Source: Sandarakinorhabdus sp. (GTDB lineage Bacteria; Pseudomonadota; Alphaproteobacteria; Sphingomonadales; Sphingomonadaceae). From it: a stretch of DNA of 13,185 nt. The translations under genes and the position numbers were made by a program. The stretch lies in NCBI GenBank assembly GCA_025458465.1, contig JALOSK010000068.1, forward strand, positions 1 through 13,185. Direction: 5' to 3'. Positions 1 to 7,634 of this stretch are shown here, piece after piece (the first letter of the stretch is position 1; each line of letters opens with the position of its first letter). The notes beneath the pieces were generated by a model. That model searched no databases. It worked only from the letters and a program-made list of their open reading frames with translations, and was not told the DNA's origin.

Positions 1-1611
1 GAACTGGCGCTCGATCTGCTGTTCCAGGAAGCCTATGAAATCGCCTGGCAGCAGCAGTTGCTGGCCAAGCTGTCGGGGGATGAGGCGGCGCCGCAGCCGT
101 TCAGCCTGCCGCGCGTTTCCACGCGCAAGCCGCTGCAGGCCGCCTTCTGCATCGACGTGCGCTCCGAAGTCTATCGCCGCGCGCTGGAACAGGTGGTGCC
201 GGGCGGCGAGACGTTGGGCTTCGCCGGCTTCTTCGGTTACCCGATCGAATATATTCCCATCGGCCGCGAAACCGGCGGCGCGCAGTGCCCGGTGCTGCTC
301 ACCCCGGCCTTCACCATCACGGAAATGGTGAACGGCGCCTCTGCCGACGAGGAGACCGAGGCGCTGGGCCTGCGCATCCTGCGCCGCCGTGCTGCCAAGG
401 CGTGGAAAAGCTTCAAGCAATCAGCCGTCTCCAGCTTCACCTATGTCGAAGCGATGGGCCTGGCCTTCGCGCCCAAGCTGGTCGGCGATGCCCTGGGCCT
501 CACCCGCACCGTGGCCGATCCGGGCACCGATGGGCTTGATCGCGACGTGATCGGCCGGCTGGGCCCACGGCTGGAACCGCGCGTGGTGGGCGGCCGCATG
601 ACCGGCCTGAATGCACAACAGAGGCTCACGCAGGCCGAAGCCGTGCTGCGCGGCATGAGCCTGACGAAGGATTTCGCGCGGCTGATCCTGCTCGCCGGGC
701 ACGGCAGCACCACGGCCAACAATCCGCACGCCTCCGGCCTTGATTGCGGTGCCTGCGGCGGCCACACCGGGGAGGCCAATGCAAGGCTGGCAGCCGATAT
801 CCTGAACGATCCGGCCGTGCGCATCGGCCTGCGTTCCAAGGGCATCAACGTGCCGGATGACAGCTGGTTCCTGGGCGCGCTGCACGATACCACCACCGAT
901 GCCATCACCATCTTCGATTCCGATCGGGTGCCGCCGGCGCTGCGCGGCGAACTGGCCGAACTGGATGGCTGGCTGGACCGCGCCTCGGCACTGGCGCGGC
1001 GGGAACGGGCGCGCTTCCTGGATCTGGATGCCCCGGATGGCGATATCGACACGCAGATCGAACGCCGCAGCCGGGATTGGGCACAGGTGCGCCCCGAATG
1101 GGGCCTCGCCGGCAATGGCGCCTTCATCGCCGCGCCGCGCGCCCGCACCGCCGGCATCGATCTGGGCGGCCGCAGCTTCCTGCACAATTATGATTGGCAG
1201 CAGGATGAAGGCTTCGGCGTGCTGAAGCTGATCATGACGGCGCCGATGGTCGTCGCCTCGTGGATCAACCTGCAATATTATGGTTCGGTGGTGAACAACC
1301 GCGTGTGGGGTGCCGGCAACAAGGTGCTGCACAACGTGGTGGGCACGCTGGGCGTTCTGGAAGGCAATGGCGGCGATCTGAAAACCGGCCTGGCCTGGCA
1401 ATCGGTGCATGATGGCAGGCGCTTCCTGCACGAACCGCTGCGCCTGAACGTGTTCATCGAGGCGCCGCTGGAGGCGATGAGCGCCATCATCCTGGAAAGC
1501 CAGACGGTGCGCGAGCTGGTGGACAACCAGTGGCTGCACCTGTGGGCCATCGACGAGACCGGCCGTGTCTCCCATCGCTACCACCGCGACGGGGAATGGA
1601 CGGCGCTGTGA
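1..1611 (+). CDS. dabA: DabA, inorganic carbon transporter subunit (DUF2309/UPF0753), 5'-truncated by window
   Basis: DabA is the cytoplasmic, carbonic-anhydrase-like zinc subunit that, with the membrane subunit DabB, drives energy-coupled CO2/bicarbonate accumulation. The frame is open from base 1, so 536 C-terminal residues are visible and the start lies outside; the family is usually about 800 or more residues. The zinc-site pattern is intact: CxD in CIDVRSE (Cys codon 148-150, Asp codon 154-156), His in the AGHGS motif (codon 700-702), and Cys in LDCGACGG (codon 745-747). The His-to-Cys spacing of 15 residues equals the H524/C539 spacing that I recall for Halothiobacillus DabA, while the CxD-to-His distance is about 11 residues longer here. 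The beta-CA-like arrangement is therefore probably catalytically competent. dabB would be expected upstream, outside the window. The stop at 1609-1611 is followed by a strong hairpin. Identification is firm; physiology in this organism is inferred. Confidence 0.93.
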   Translation, partial: ELALDLLFQEAYEIAWQQQLLAKLSGDEAAPQPFSLPRVSTRKPLQAAFCIDVRSEVYRRALEQVVPGGETLGFAGFFGYPIEYIPIGRETGGAQCPVLLTPAFTITEMVNGASADEETEALGLRILRRRAAKAWKSFKQSAVSSFTYVEAMGLAFAPKLVGDALGLTRTVADPGTDGLDRDVIGRLGPRLEPRVVGGRMTGLNAQQRLTQAEAVLRGMSLTKDFARLILLAGHGSTTANNPHASGLDCGACGGHTGEANARLAADILNDPAVRIGLRSKGINVPDDSWFLGALHDTTTDAITIFDSDRVPPALRGELAELDGWLDRASALARRERARFLDLDAPDGDIDTQIERRSRDWAQVRPEWGLAGNGAFIAAPRARTAGIDLGGRSFLHNYDWQQDEGFGVLKLIMTAPMVVASWINLQYYGSVVNNRVWGAGNKVLHNVVGTLGVLEGNGGDLKTGLAWQSVHDGRRFLHEPLRLNVFIEAPLEAMSAIILESQTVRELVDNQWLHLWAIDETGRVSHRYHRDGEWTAL

Positions 1612-1627
1612 ACCGCGGCGGCTGATG

Positions 1628-1671
1628 CGCGATGCAGTGGCTTGGCAGCGCGGCCAAGCTGCTGCATCGTG
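1628..1671 (+). terminator. 19-bp RNA hairpin between dabA and the AI-2E gene
   Basis: Arms 1628-1646 and 1653-1671 pair along 19 consecutive positions around a 6-nt loop (AGCGCG). Sixteen pairs are Watson-Crick and three are G.U wobbles (39/60, 38/61, 29/70 in the 1600s), so the stem is continuous only in plus-strand RNA. It begins 16 nt after the dabA stop and ends 5 nt before the ATG at 1677. No T-tract follows, so it is not a canonical intrinsic terminator. It could stop or pause transcription, protect the dabA 3' end, or mask the ribosome site of the next gene. The structure is seen directly; its role is not. Confidence 0.5.
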
Positions 1672-1676
1672 GCAGC

Positions 1677-2732
1677 ATGACAGCCCCTGATCCACACGCC
1701 GCCAATGATGCCGGTCGCTGGTTCCGCCGCACGCTGGCGGTGATGGCCGGCCTCGCGCTGGCGCTGGCCATCTGGCAGCTGCAGCAACTGGTGCTGGTGC
1801 TGTTCGCCAGCGCGCTGGTTGGCCTGATGCTCAGTGATTTCACCCACCTGCTGCAACGCCGCCTGCACCTGCCGTTCGCACTGGCGCTGGCGGCGGCGGT
1901 GATCGTGCCGCTGATCGTGCTGGTCATCATCTTCGGCCTGTTCGGGCAGATGATGGTGGAACAGTTCATGATGTTGGCGGATCGCTTCTCGGCCGCGCTG
2001 AAAACCGTGCAGGATTGGGCGCGCACCACGCCCATCGGTCGAGACATCCTCAGCCAGATCGACCAGCTGGCCCCCAGCATGGATCAGATTGCCGGCATCG
2101 CGCAGGGCGCGCTGGCCAATGTTGGTTCTGCGGTGACGGGCGTTGCCGTCGTGCTGGTTGCCGCGCTGTATCTCGCCGCCCAGCCGCGCCTGTATATCGA
2201 TGGGCTGATCGCGTTGCTGCCGCCGTCTCGCCAGTCCCGCGCGGCCGAAACGGTGGCGGCGGCGCGCGCGGCGCTTACGGCGTGGCTGAAGGGGCAGGCC
2301 ATCGGCATGGCGTTCGTGGCCGTTGGCACCTCGGCCGGCCTGTGGCTGGTGGGCCTGCCCTCGCCATTGGCCATCGGGCTGGTGGCCGGCCTGTGCGAAT
2401 TCGTGCCCTATCTGGGGGTGGTGCTGGTGTCCGTGCCCACCGTCATCCTCGGCTTTGGCCAGAGCGTTGAAACCGGCATCTTCACCATCATCACGCTGGT
2501 GGTGGTGCAGCAGTTGCAGGGCAACGTGGTGATGCCGATCGCGCAGAGCAGGTTTGGCGACCTGCCGCCAGTGCTCACCATCTTCAGCCTGATTGCCGCC
2601 GGCACGTTGCTGGGGCCGCTGGGCGTCATCCTGGCCGTGCCGCTCACGGTTGTGGGCATGGCCCTGCTCAAGCAGCGCCTGTTGCAACAGGGGCGCACCT
2701 CGCCGCTGTTCGGGCCAACATCGGGCGGCTGA
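1677..2732 (+). CDS. AI-2E/PerM-family (UPF0118) membrane transporter
   Basis: Polytopic inner-membrane protein of the AI-2E transporter/PerM family. Members include the quorum-signal exporter TqsA and several proposed ion antiporters, so the substrate cannot be named. From ATG 1677 the protein is 351 residues, a normal family length. Hydrophobic segments lie near residues 20-52, 66-90, 150-168, 205-228, 230-260 and 298-330. A long soluble stretch spans about 95-145, as in relatives. Family hallmarks are EFVPYLG (241-247), the QQLQGNVVMP segment (278-287) and GPLGVILAVPLT near 313-324. An in-frame ATG at 1632 would add 15 residues, but it sits inside the 19-bp hairpin, so 1677 is preferred; neither start has a clear Shine-Dalgarno sequence. 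Same strand as dabA with a short gap; functional linkage to carbon uptake is not implied. Confidence 0.85.
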   Translation: MTAPDPHAANDAGRWFRRTLAVMAGLALALAIWQLQQLVLVLFASALVGLMLSDFTHLLQRRLHLPFALALAAAVIVPLIVLVIIFGLFGQMMVEQFMMLADRFSAALKTVQDWARTTPIGRDILSQIDQLAPSMDQIAGIAQGALANVGSAVTGVAVVLVAALYLAAQPRLYIDGLIALLPPSRQSRAAETVAAARAALTAWLKGQAIGMAFVAVGTSAGLWLVGLPSPLAIGLVAGLCEFVPYLGVVLVSVPTVILGFGQSVETGIFTIITLVVVQQLQGNVVMPIAQSRFGDLPPVLTIFSLIAAGTLLGPLGVILAVPLTVVGMALLKQRLLQQGRTSPLFGPTSGG

Positions 2733-2783
2733 AGCCCGGCTGGCCGCTTGCACGGCGCGCCGGGGCGTGTATCAGCCGGCTTC
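2731..2783 (+). terminator. Weak inverted repeat downstream of the AI-2E gene
   Basis: GAAGCCCGGCT (2731-2741, overlapping the stop codon) can pair with AGCCGGCTTC (2774-2783), with one bulged C. The loop itself contains the perfect palindrome CGGCGCGCCG (2753-2762). There is no T-run afterwards. It fills most of the 79-nt gap before the DUF459 gene and might separate the two transcription units, but in DNA this GC-rich such structures also arise by chance. Confidence 0.25.
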
Positions 2784-2811
2784 CTGCCAACCCTCACCGC
2801 AACCGGGAATC

Positions 2812-3954
2812 ATGCCCCCGCACCCCGCCTTCCTGCTGGTCGATCGTGCCACCGTGCTGTTCTGCGGCGTGGCCGCCGGCATCGCCATCGGGCTGGCCTT
2901 TGCGCCGCAACTGCAGGCGCTGCTGGACGATGCGCCGCCGCCGGTTGTCGCGGACACGGTGACAGGGCCGGCGGCAGGGCAGGTGGCAGGGGCGGGGGCA
3001 GAGGCCGCACCGGCGGCACGCCCGGCCAGCAACGCAAGGCCCCTGCCGGCCACGCTGCCATCCGGCTTGCAGCGCGCTGTGGCGGAAGGCCGGCCGTTCC
3101 GCATCGGCGTGTTCGGCGACAGTTTCGGCGATGGCCTGTGGGCGGCGCTCTACAATCAATTGCCGCGCAAGCAAGCCTTCCAGGTGCTGCGTTATTCGCA
3201 GCAGGCCACCGGCTTCACCCGCTATCGCCAGACCAATCTGGAAGATCGGCTGGCCGAACAACTGGCCGAAGGCCCGGTGGACGTGGCGGTGATCAGCTTC
3301 GGCGCCAACGACACGCAGGGCGTCTGGGCCGATGGCAAGGCGCATGCGCTGCTGTCGCCCGGCTGGCAGGCCGCCGTGGGCGCGCGCGTTGCCCGTTATG
3401 TGCAGATGCTGCAGGCGCAAGGCGCCAGCGTGGTGTGGATCGGCCTGCCGGTGATGCGCGAGGCGCGTTACGATGCGCAGATTGCCGGCATGAACCGGTT
3501 CTTTGCCGCGCAGATGGCCCGGCTTGGCGTGCCGTTCATCGACACGCGGGCGCTGGCGGTGGATGAACGGGGCCGTTATGCCTCCCACCTCATCGATCAG
3601 GCCACGGGGGAACCGTTTCTGGCCCGCGCCGGGGACGGTATCCACATGAGCGGGCGCGGCTACCGCCTGCTCACCGGTGCCTTGGCCACGCAGTTGCGCG
3701 ACTTCGCCGCCACCGCGCGCGGCGGCCAGGCCGTGCCGGACGCGCTGGTGCCGCCGCCTGCCCGGCTGCCGCCCCCCGTGCCGCCCCCCGTGCCGTCCAG
3801 GGCCGCACTGCCTGCCGCCGCACCAACCACCACGAAGGCCACTCCCGCTGCGCCTGCTGCGCCAACGGAGGCCGCGCCGCCCGCGCCGGATACTGCAGCG
3901 CCGCCACCGCCGCCGTCCGGTGATCCCGCACCGGCAGAACCGCCGCGCCCCTGA
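2812..3954 (+). CDS. Membrane-anchored periplasmic SGNH/GDSL protein, DUF459 family
   Basis: Predicted 380-residue periplasmic SGNH-fold hydrolase or acyltransferase held by an N-terminal membrane helix (residues ~13-33). SGNH blocks are intact: GDSFGDG with the nucleophile Ser104, GAND with Asn166 and Asp167, and DGIH with Asp275 and His278, followed by MSGRGY. DUF459 proteins are commonly found beside MBOAT acyltransferases. Residues ~305-380 are a Pro/Ala-rich tail that includes a 12-bp tandem repeat (3769-3792) encoding PPPV twice; this may be a periplasmic spacer. ATG 2812 is chosen because GGGA lies just upstream and the helix follows directly; the frame is open further upstream but that stretch overlaps the previous gene. 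The stop TGA shares bases with the next ATG (TGATG), indicating translational coupling. The substrate (peptidoglycan, exopolysaccharide or other glycan) is unknown. Confidence 0.85.
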   Translation: MPPHPAFLLVDRATVLFCGVAAGIAIGLAFAPQLQALLDDAPPPVVADTVTGPAAGQVAGAGAEAAPAARPASNARPLPATLPSGLQRAVAEGRPFRIGVFGDSFGDGLWAALYNQLPRKQAFQVLRYSQQATGFTRYRQTNLEDRLAEQLAEGPVDVAVISFGANDTQGVWADGKAHALLSPGWQAAVGARVARYVQMLQAQGASVVWIGLPVMREARYDAQIAGMNRFFAAQMARLGVPFIDTRALAVDERGRYASHLIDQATGEPFLARAGDGIHMSGRGYRLLTGALATQLRDFAATARGGQAVPDALVPPPARLPPPVPPPVPSRAALPAAAPTTTKATPAAPAAPTEAAPPAPDTAAPPPPPSGDPAPAEPPRP

Positions 3955-5342
3955 TGCCGGCGCTGCTCGCCTCGCTGGCGCTGGCGGCGGCGCCCTGCAT
4001 CGGCGCCCTGTGCCAGCCCGACGGGCTGGCCCGACTGCCACTCACCCGCGCCGAACTGCCGGCCGGCCGCCCCTTTCACATCCTGCAGATCGGCGATTCC
4101 CACACGGCCGGTGATGCCATCACCGGCGCGCTGCGCGAACAATTGCAGGCGCGGCTGGGCAATGGCGGGCGCGGGCTGATGCCGGCCGGGCGGCCCCATG
4201 CCGGGGTGCGCACGCGCGGCGTTGTCACCACGATGAGCGGGCATTGGCGCGCCACCGGCCTGTTCGGGCGCGGTGCGTCCGAAACGTTCCCGCCACGCGG
4301 CATCGCCGGTTACAGCGTTGTGGCCAGCACGCCGGGCGCGGCGCTGTCGCTCACGGCCGATGAAGGGCAGGCGTTCACCGCCTTCGGCCTGTGCGTCCAG
4401 GCGCAGCCCGACGGGCCGAAGATCGCGCTGACGCTGGGGGGGGAACGGCAGGAGCTGGATTTCACGGCAGAGAGCGAAGCTGCCGATTGCCGCCGCTTCG
4501 CGCTCGCGTCTCCGGCCAGCACCGCGCGCCTTGATCTGCTGTCGGGCCGGGCCATCGTCACCGGCTGGTGGCTGGAGCGGGCCGAAGGCGTGATCGTCTC
4601 CAGCCTGGGCGTGCCGGGCTCGCAGCTGCAATTCCTGGGCCGTGCCGATGATGGCGTGGTGAAGGCGCAGCTGGCGGCGCTGCCGCCCGATCTCGTCATC
4701 CTCGCCTTCGGCACCAACGAGGGCTTTGCCCCCAATGTCGATGCGGCGGCGCTGGAACGCGCCATCCGCGAACAGGTGGCGCGGCTGCGCGGGCTATTGG
4801 GTGCGGTGCCCATCTTGATGATCGGCCCGCCCGATGCCGCCAGCCGCAACACCGCGCTGATGGCCAACGCGCCGCTGCCGGCCACCGATTGCAACCCGGC
4901 CATCCGCTTCAGCCCACGGCGGGCACCGGTGGAGGGCTTCGACATCCCGTTGTGGAATGATGCGCAGGGGCAACTGGCGCCCGATCCGGTGACGGTGACG
5001 GGCGATGCGCCGCGCGCGGTGCGCCGCGGGCAGCCCTTGTTCGTGCCGCCGGGCCTTGCACTGGCATCACAGGTGCAGCGCCGGGTGGCGGCCGATCTGG
5101 GCATCGGTTTCTGGGACTGGCGGGCGCGTCAGGGCGGCCCGTGCAGCGCCATCCGCTGGATGCAGGATGGCCTGATGGGCCCGGATTTCATCCATTATTC
5201 CCCGGCCGGCGGTGCCGAGGTGGCAAGCCGCCTGCTGGCGGATATCGAACTGGCGCGGCAGGTGGCAAACGCCGCTGCTCCGGCCCCGGCGGCAGATGCG
5301 GCGGCGATTTCAACGGCGCCTTCAGCGGCGGTTCGGCCCTGA
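3954..5342 (+). CDS. Second periplasmic SGNH/GDSL-family protein of the MBOAT cassette
   Basis: 462-residue protein with a hydrophobic N-terminus (residues 2-20) that looks like a signal peptide or short anchor. The SGNH catalytic signature is complete: GDSHTAGD with Ser49 followed by His50, GTNE with Asn255, and DFIH with Asp411 and His414 followed by SPAG. The roughly 200 residues between the first two blocks are long for a bare SGNH fold and probably hold an inserted beta-rich domain, as in AlgJ/AlgX-like polysaccharide O-acetyltransferases; that comparison is inference. ATG 3954 overlaps the preceding stop, and its own TGA overlaps the MBOAT start at 5342, so expression is probably coupled at both ends. 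There is no independent Shine-Dalgarno. An eight-G run (4436-4443) lies inside the gene, but the frame is intact beyond it. Likely role: transfer to, or removal of acyl groups from, an envelope glycan. Confidence 0.82.
   Translation: MPALLASLALAAAPCIGALCQPDGLARLPLTRAELPAGRPFHILQIGDSHTAGDAITGALREQLQARLGNGGRGLMPAGRPHAGVRTRGVVTTMSGHWRATGLFGRGASETFPPRGIAGYSVVASTPGAALSLTADEGQAFTAFGLCVQAQPDGPKIALTLGGERQELDFTAESEAADCRRFALASPASTARLDLLSGRAIVTGWWLERAEGVIVSSLGVPGSQLQFLGRADDGVVKAQLAALPPDLVILAFGTNEGFAPNVDAAALERAIREQVARLRGLLGAVPILMIGPPDAASRNTALMANAPLPATDCNPAIRFSPRRAPVEGFDIPLWNDAQGQLAPDPVTVTGDAPRAVRRGQPLFVPPGLALASQVQRRVAADLGIGFWDWRARQGGPCSAIRWMQDGLMGPDFIHYSPAGGAEVASRLLADIELARQVANAAAPAPAADAAAISTAPSAAVRP
4436..4443 (+). 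repeat. G8 homopolymer inside the second SGNH gene
   Basis: Eight consecutive G residues lie early in the gene, before the GTNE and DxxH blocks. A one-base slip would remove both. As given, the reading frame continues to conserved motifs, so the present count is the in-frame state. Confidence 0.6.
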
Positions 5343-6757
5343 TGCTGTTCCCCACGCTGGATTTCGCGATCTTCTTCCTGCCGGTGCTCGTCCTTGTCTG
5401 GACGGTGGGGCAGGCCAGCAACGAATGGCGCAAGATCATCCTGCTGCTGGCCAGCTGGATCTTCTATGGCGCGTGGGACTGGCGCTTCGTGCTGCTGCTC
5501 ATCGCATCGGCGGCGATCAACTGGAGCGTGGCGCAGCGTGTCCATGCCCGGGTCGAGGCCGGCGAGCGCGCGCAGCCGTGGCTGGCACTTGGCGTCATCG
5601 CCAATCTCGCCATCCTGGGCTTCTTCAAATATTTCGGCTTCTTCCTGGAAGAACTGGCGCCCATCCTGACGCGTGCCGGCTTCGGGCGCGACCTGCCGTT
5701 GATCGAGGTGATCCTGCCCGTTGGCATCAGCTTCTTCACCTTCCAGGGCATGAGCTATCTGATCGACATCGCGCGCGGCCACACCAAACCGGCCAGCTTC
5801 CTCGACATCACCTTGCTGATGAGCTTTTTCCCGCACCTTGTCGCCGGGCCCATCGTGCGCGCCAGCCATCTGGTGCCGCAGTTCGCGCGGGTGCCCACCC
5901 TCACGCGCGGCATGGTGGCAGCCTCGCTGCTGTTGATCGTGTGGGGCCTGTTCAAGAAGACGGTGATTGCCAGCGAACTGGCCACCGGGCTGGTGGACAC
6001 CGCCTTCTTCGATCCGGCCGCGCAAACCGGGCCCGATCTGCTGGCCGGTGCCTATGGCTATGCGGTGCAGATCTATTGCGATTTTTCGGCCTATTCCGAC
6101 ACGGCGGTGGGGCTGGCCGGCCTCTTGGGCTATCGCTTCCCGCGCAACTTCGATCAACCGTATCGCGCGGCCTCGCTGCAGGATTTCTGGCGGCGCTGGC
6201 ACATCTCGCTGTCAAGCTGGCTGCGCGACTATCTCTACATCAGCCTCGGTGGCAACAGGGGCGGCGTGTGGTTCGTCTGCCGCAACCTGCTGATCACCAT
6301 GCTGCTCGGCGGTTTCTGGCATGGTGCCAAATGGACCTTCCTGATCTGGGGCGGCCTGCACGGCGGCGTGCTGGCCATCGAACGGCTGTGGCGCGAATGG
6401 CGCGGCGCCGATGCAAGGCCGATCATCCCGCGCCCGCTGGCGATCCTGATCATCTTCCACATCGTGGTGGCCGGCTGGATCTTCTTCCGGGCCGATACGC
6501 TGGATGGCGCGCTGGCCTATTTTGCCGAACTGGCGGCGTGGCGAGCCGGTGTGGCGCTCACCACGCCGCTGCTGGCCGGGCTGATCCTGTTCGGGCTGGC
6601 CATCCATTTCACCCCGCCCACGCTGATGCCCGGCATGGCCCGGCGGGTGGCCGCCTGGCCGGCGCCGCTGCTGGGGCTGGCGGTGGCCATCGCCATCCTG
6701 CTGGTGGACGCCATGCGCTTTGAAGGCGTGGCTGCCTTCATCTATTACCAATTCTAG
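5342..6757 (+). CDS. MBOAT-family membrane O-acyltransferase (AlgI/PatA-like)
   Basis: 471-residue polytopic inner-membrane O-acyltransferase. MBOAT proteins of this type take an acyl group, usually acetyl, from a cytoplasmic donor and pass it across the membrane to a periplasmic SGNH partner. Visible signatures are RRWHISLSSWLRDYLYISLG with His287, GFWHGA with His327 (the position of the conserved catalytic His in AlgI-type enzymes) and the WGGLHG segment with His340. Hydrophobic helices run through the whole length, from the first residues to the end. Start: ATG 5342 sits in a TGATG overlap with the upstream SGNH gene and is followed by the typical MLFPTLDFAIFF opening; an upstream in-frame start at 5141 lies inside the preceding gene and is rejected. 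Two SGNH proteins upstream and a small membrane protein downstream complete the apparent unit. The target glycan cannot be read from sequence. Confidence 0.93.
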   Translation: MLFPTLDFAIFFLPVLVLVWTVGQASNEWRKIILLLASWIFYGAWDWRFVLLLIASAAINWSVAQRVHARVEAGERAQPWLALGVIANLAILGFFKYFGFFLEELAPILTRAGFGRDLPLIEVILPVGISFFTFQGMSYLIDIARGHTKPASFLDITLLMSFFPHLVAGPIVRASHLVPQFARVPTLTRGMVAASLLLIVWGLFKKTVIASELATGLVDTAFFDPAAQTGPDLLAGAYGYAVQIYCDFSAYSDTAVGLAGLLGYRFPRNFDQPYRAASLQDFWRRWHISLSSWLRDYLYISLGGNRGGVWFVCRNLLITMLLGGFWHGAKWTFLIWGGLHGGVLAIERLWREWRGADARPIIPRPLAILIIFHIVVAGWIFFRADTLDGALAYFAELAAWRAGVALTTPLLAGLILFGLAIHFTPPTLMPGMARRVAAWPAPLLGLAVAIAILLVDAMRFEGVAAFIYYQF

Positions 6758-6765
6758 AGGACGCC

Positions 6766-7101
6766 ATGGCCGACGCCTTCGATTCCCCCATCGACATCGA
6801 TGTCGAGACGCCGGCCAAGGCGCTGTCTGGCCTTGCGCAGATGGCGGCGGCCGTGGGGGTCGCCACGCTGTTGCTGCTGCTGTTCAATGCCCACGCCCTG
6901 GCCGCCTGGGCCGATGGCCTTGCGCCCGGAACCCGCACGGAGGCGATCAACCGCGCGGCGCAGGCGTTGCTTGCACGCACGCAGGCGCGCGGGCTGGATG
7001 CACCGCGTGCCGTGCTGAATGGCAAATGGGAAGAGGCAAAGGCGCTGAAGTGGACTGGGCGCTGGCCCGGCCAGCCGCAGGATCAACGGAAGAAGTCGTG
7101 A
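6766..7101 (+). CDS. Small single-helix membrane protein of the MBOAT cassette
   Basis: 111 residues, family not recognised. An acidic N-terminal stretch (residues 1-20) is followed by one strong hydrophobic helix at about 26-50 with a poly-Leu core, then a predicted amphipathic helix rich in Ala and Arg (~55-95) and a basic tail ending in RKKS. The gene starts 8 nt after the MBOAT stop with AGAGGA (6756-6761) four bases before ATG, the best ribosome site in the cassette. Position and form recall small accessory membrane proteins beside other MBOAT enzymes, such as DltX in the Dlt system, but no sequence similarity is claimed. Its last 19 bp overlap the 3' end of the convergent cell-wall hydrolase gene. 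Real gene status is supported by the ribosome site, coding-like sequence and operon position. Confidence 0.72.
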   Translation: MADAFDSPIDIDVETPAKALSGLAQMAAAVGVATLLLLLFNAHALAAWADGLAPGTRTEAINRAAQALLARTQARGLDAPRAVLNGKWEEAKALKWTGRWPGQPQDQRKKS

Positions 7102-7634
7102 TCCTCCAGCCGGGCAACGCGCGTGCGGGTCTGGAAAAAGCGGTCAAGCCTGGCCCAGTTGGCATGGAAATAGAGCGCGCCACGGCTATGGTCTTCCGCT
7201 TCGCCTGAAAGCACCTCACGGGCGACCGCGACGGCGGTGGCCCAGCTCTGGCTGTTCGGGTTGGGCTGGTAACGATCGATGTTGAAGAACTGGCGCGGCT
7301 GGCGGGCGACGGCGCACACATCGCGCTCGAAGCCTTCCTCCACCCGGTTCATCAGCACATGGGCAACGGCAATCTGGCCATCGCGCGGCTGATTGGCGGC
7401 TTCATGGTGCACCACCTTGGCGATGCAGGTGACGTGATCGTCGTTTATGGCGGCGTTGGTGGCTGGCGCCGGGGCCGGTTCGGCCACGATGACGATTTCC
7501 GCCGGAGGCGCAGCGCTGGTGATGCCCAGGGCTGTATCCGCCTCTGTGGCGGTGGCGTTGGCGAACGCAAAGGTCGAAACAACGAGCGTGGCCGCAGCGG
7601 CGGCCAGCATCTGATGACGCGGCGAAAGGGTCAC
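7083..7634 (-). CDS. SleB-type cell wall hydrolase (Hydrolase_2 domain)
   Basis: Secreted peptidoglycan-cleaving enzyme of the SleB/CwlJ-like family, expected to act as a lytic transglycosylase in the periplasm. From GTG 7634 it has 183 residues: a basic n-region and Ala-rich hydrophobic core forming a signal peptide (~8-28), an Ala/Pro linker to about 65, then the catalytic domain. Family features are CIAKVVHHEA with the likely catalytic Glu78 (codon 7401-7403), the HVLMNRV segment, the GALYFHA segment and a C-terminal HDFFR close, so the domain is complete. ATG 7610 is an alternative start that still leaves a signal peptide. A longer frame from TTG 7745 would bury the signal peptide and is rejected. 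No clear Shine-Dalgarno is seen at either choice. Its 3' end overlaps the MBOAT-cassette small gene convergently by 19 bp. Confidence 0.85.
   Translation of the reverse strand: MTLSPRHQMLAAAAATLVVSTFAFANATATEADTALGITSAAPPAEIVIVAEPAPAPATNAAINDDHVTCIAKVVHHEAANQPRDGQIAVAHVLMNRVEEGFERDVCAVARQPRQFFNIDRYQPNPNSQSWATAVAVAREVLSGEAEDHSRGALYFHANWARLDRFFQTRTRVARLEDHDFFR

Noticed and set aside
421..1695. A 424-codon minus-strand open frame across dabA
   Set aside because: Antisense shadow of a strongly conserved gene in GC-rich DNA; its product is low-complexity, rich in His, Gln and Arg, with no domain.
4436..4443. Frameshift in the second SGNH gene at the G8 run
   Set aside because: The same frame carries GDSH before and GTNE and DxxH after the run, so the gene is intact as written.
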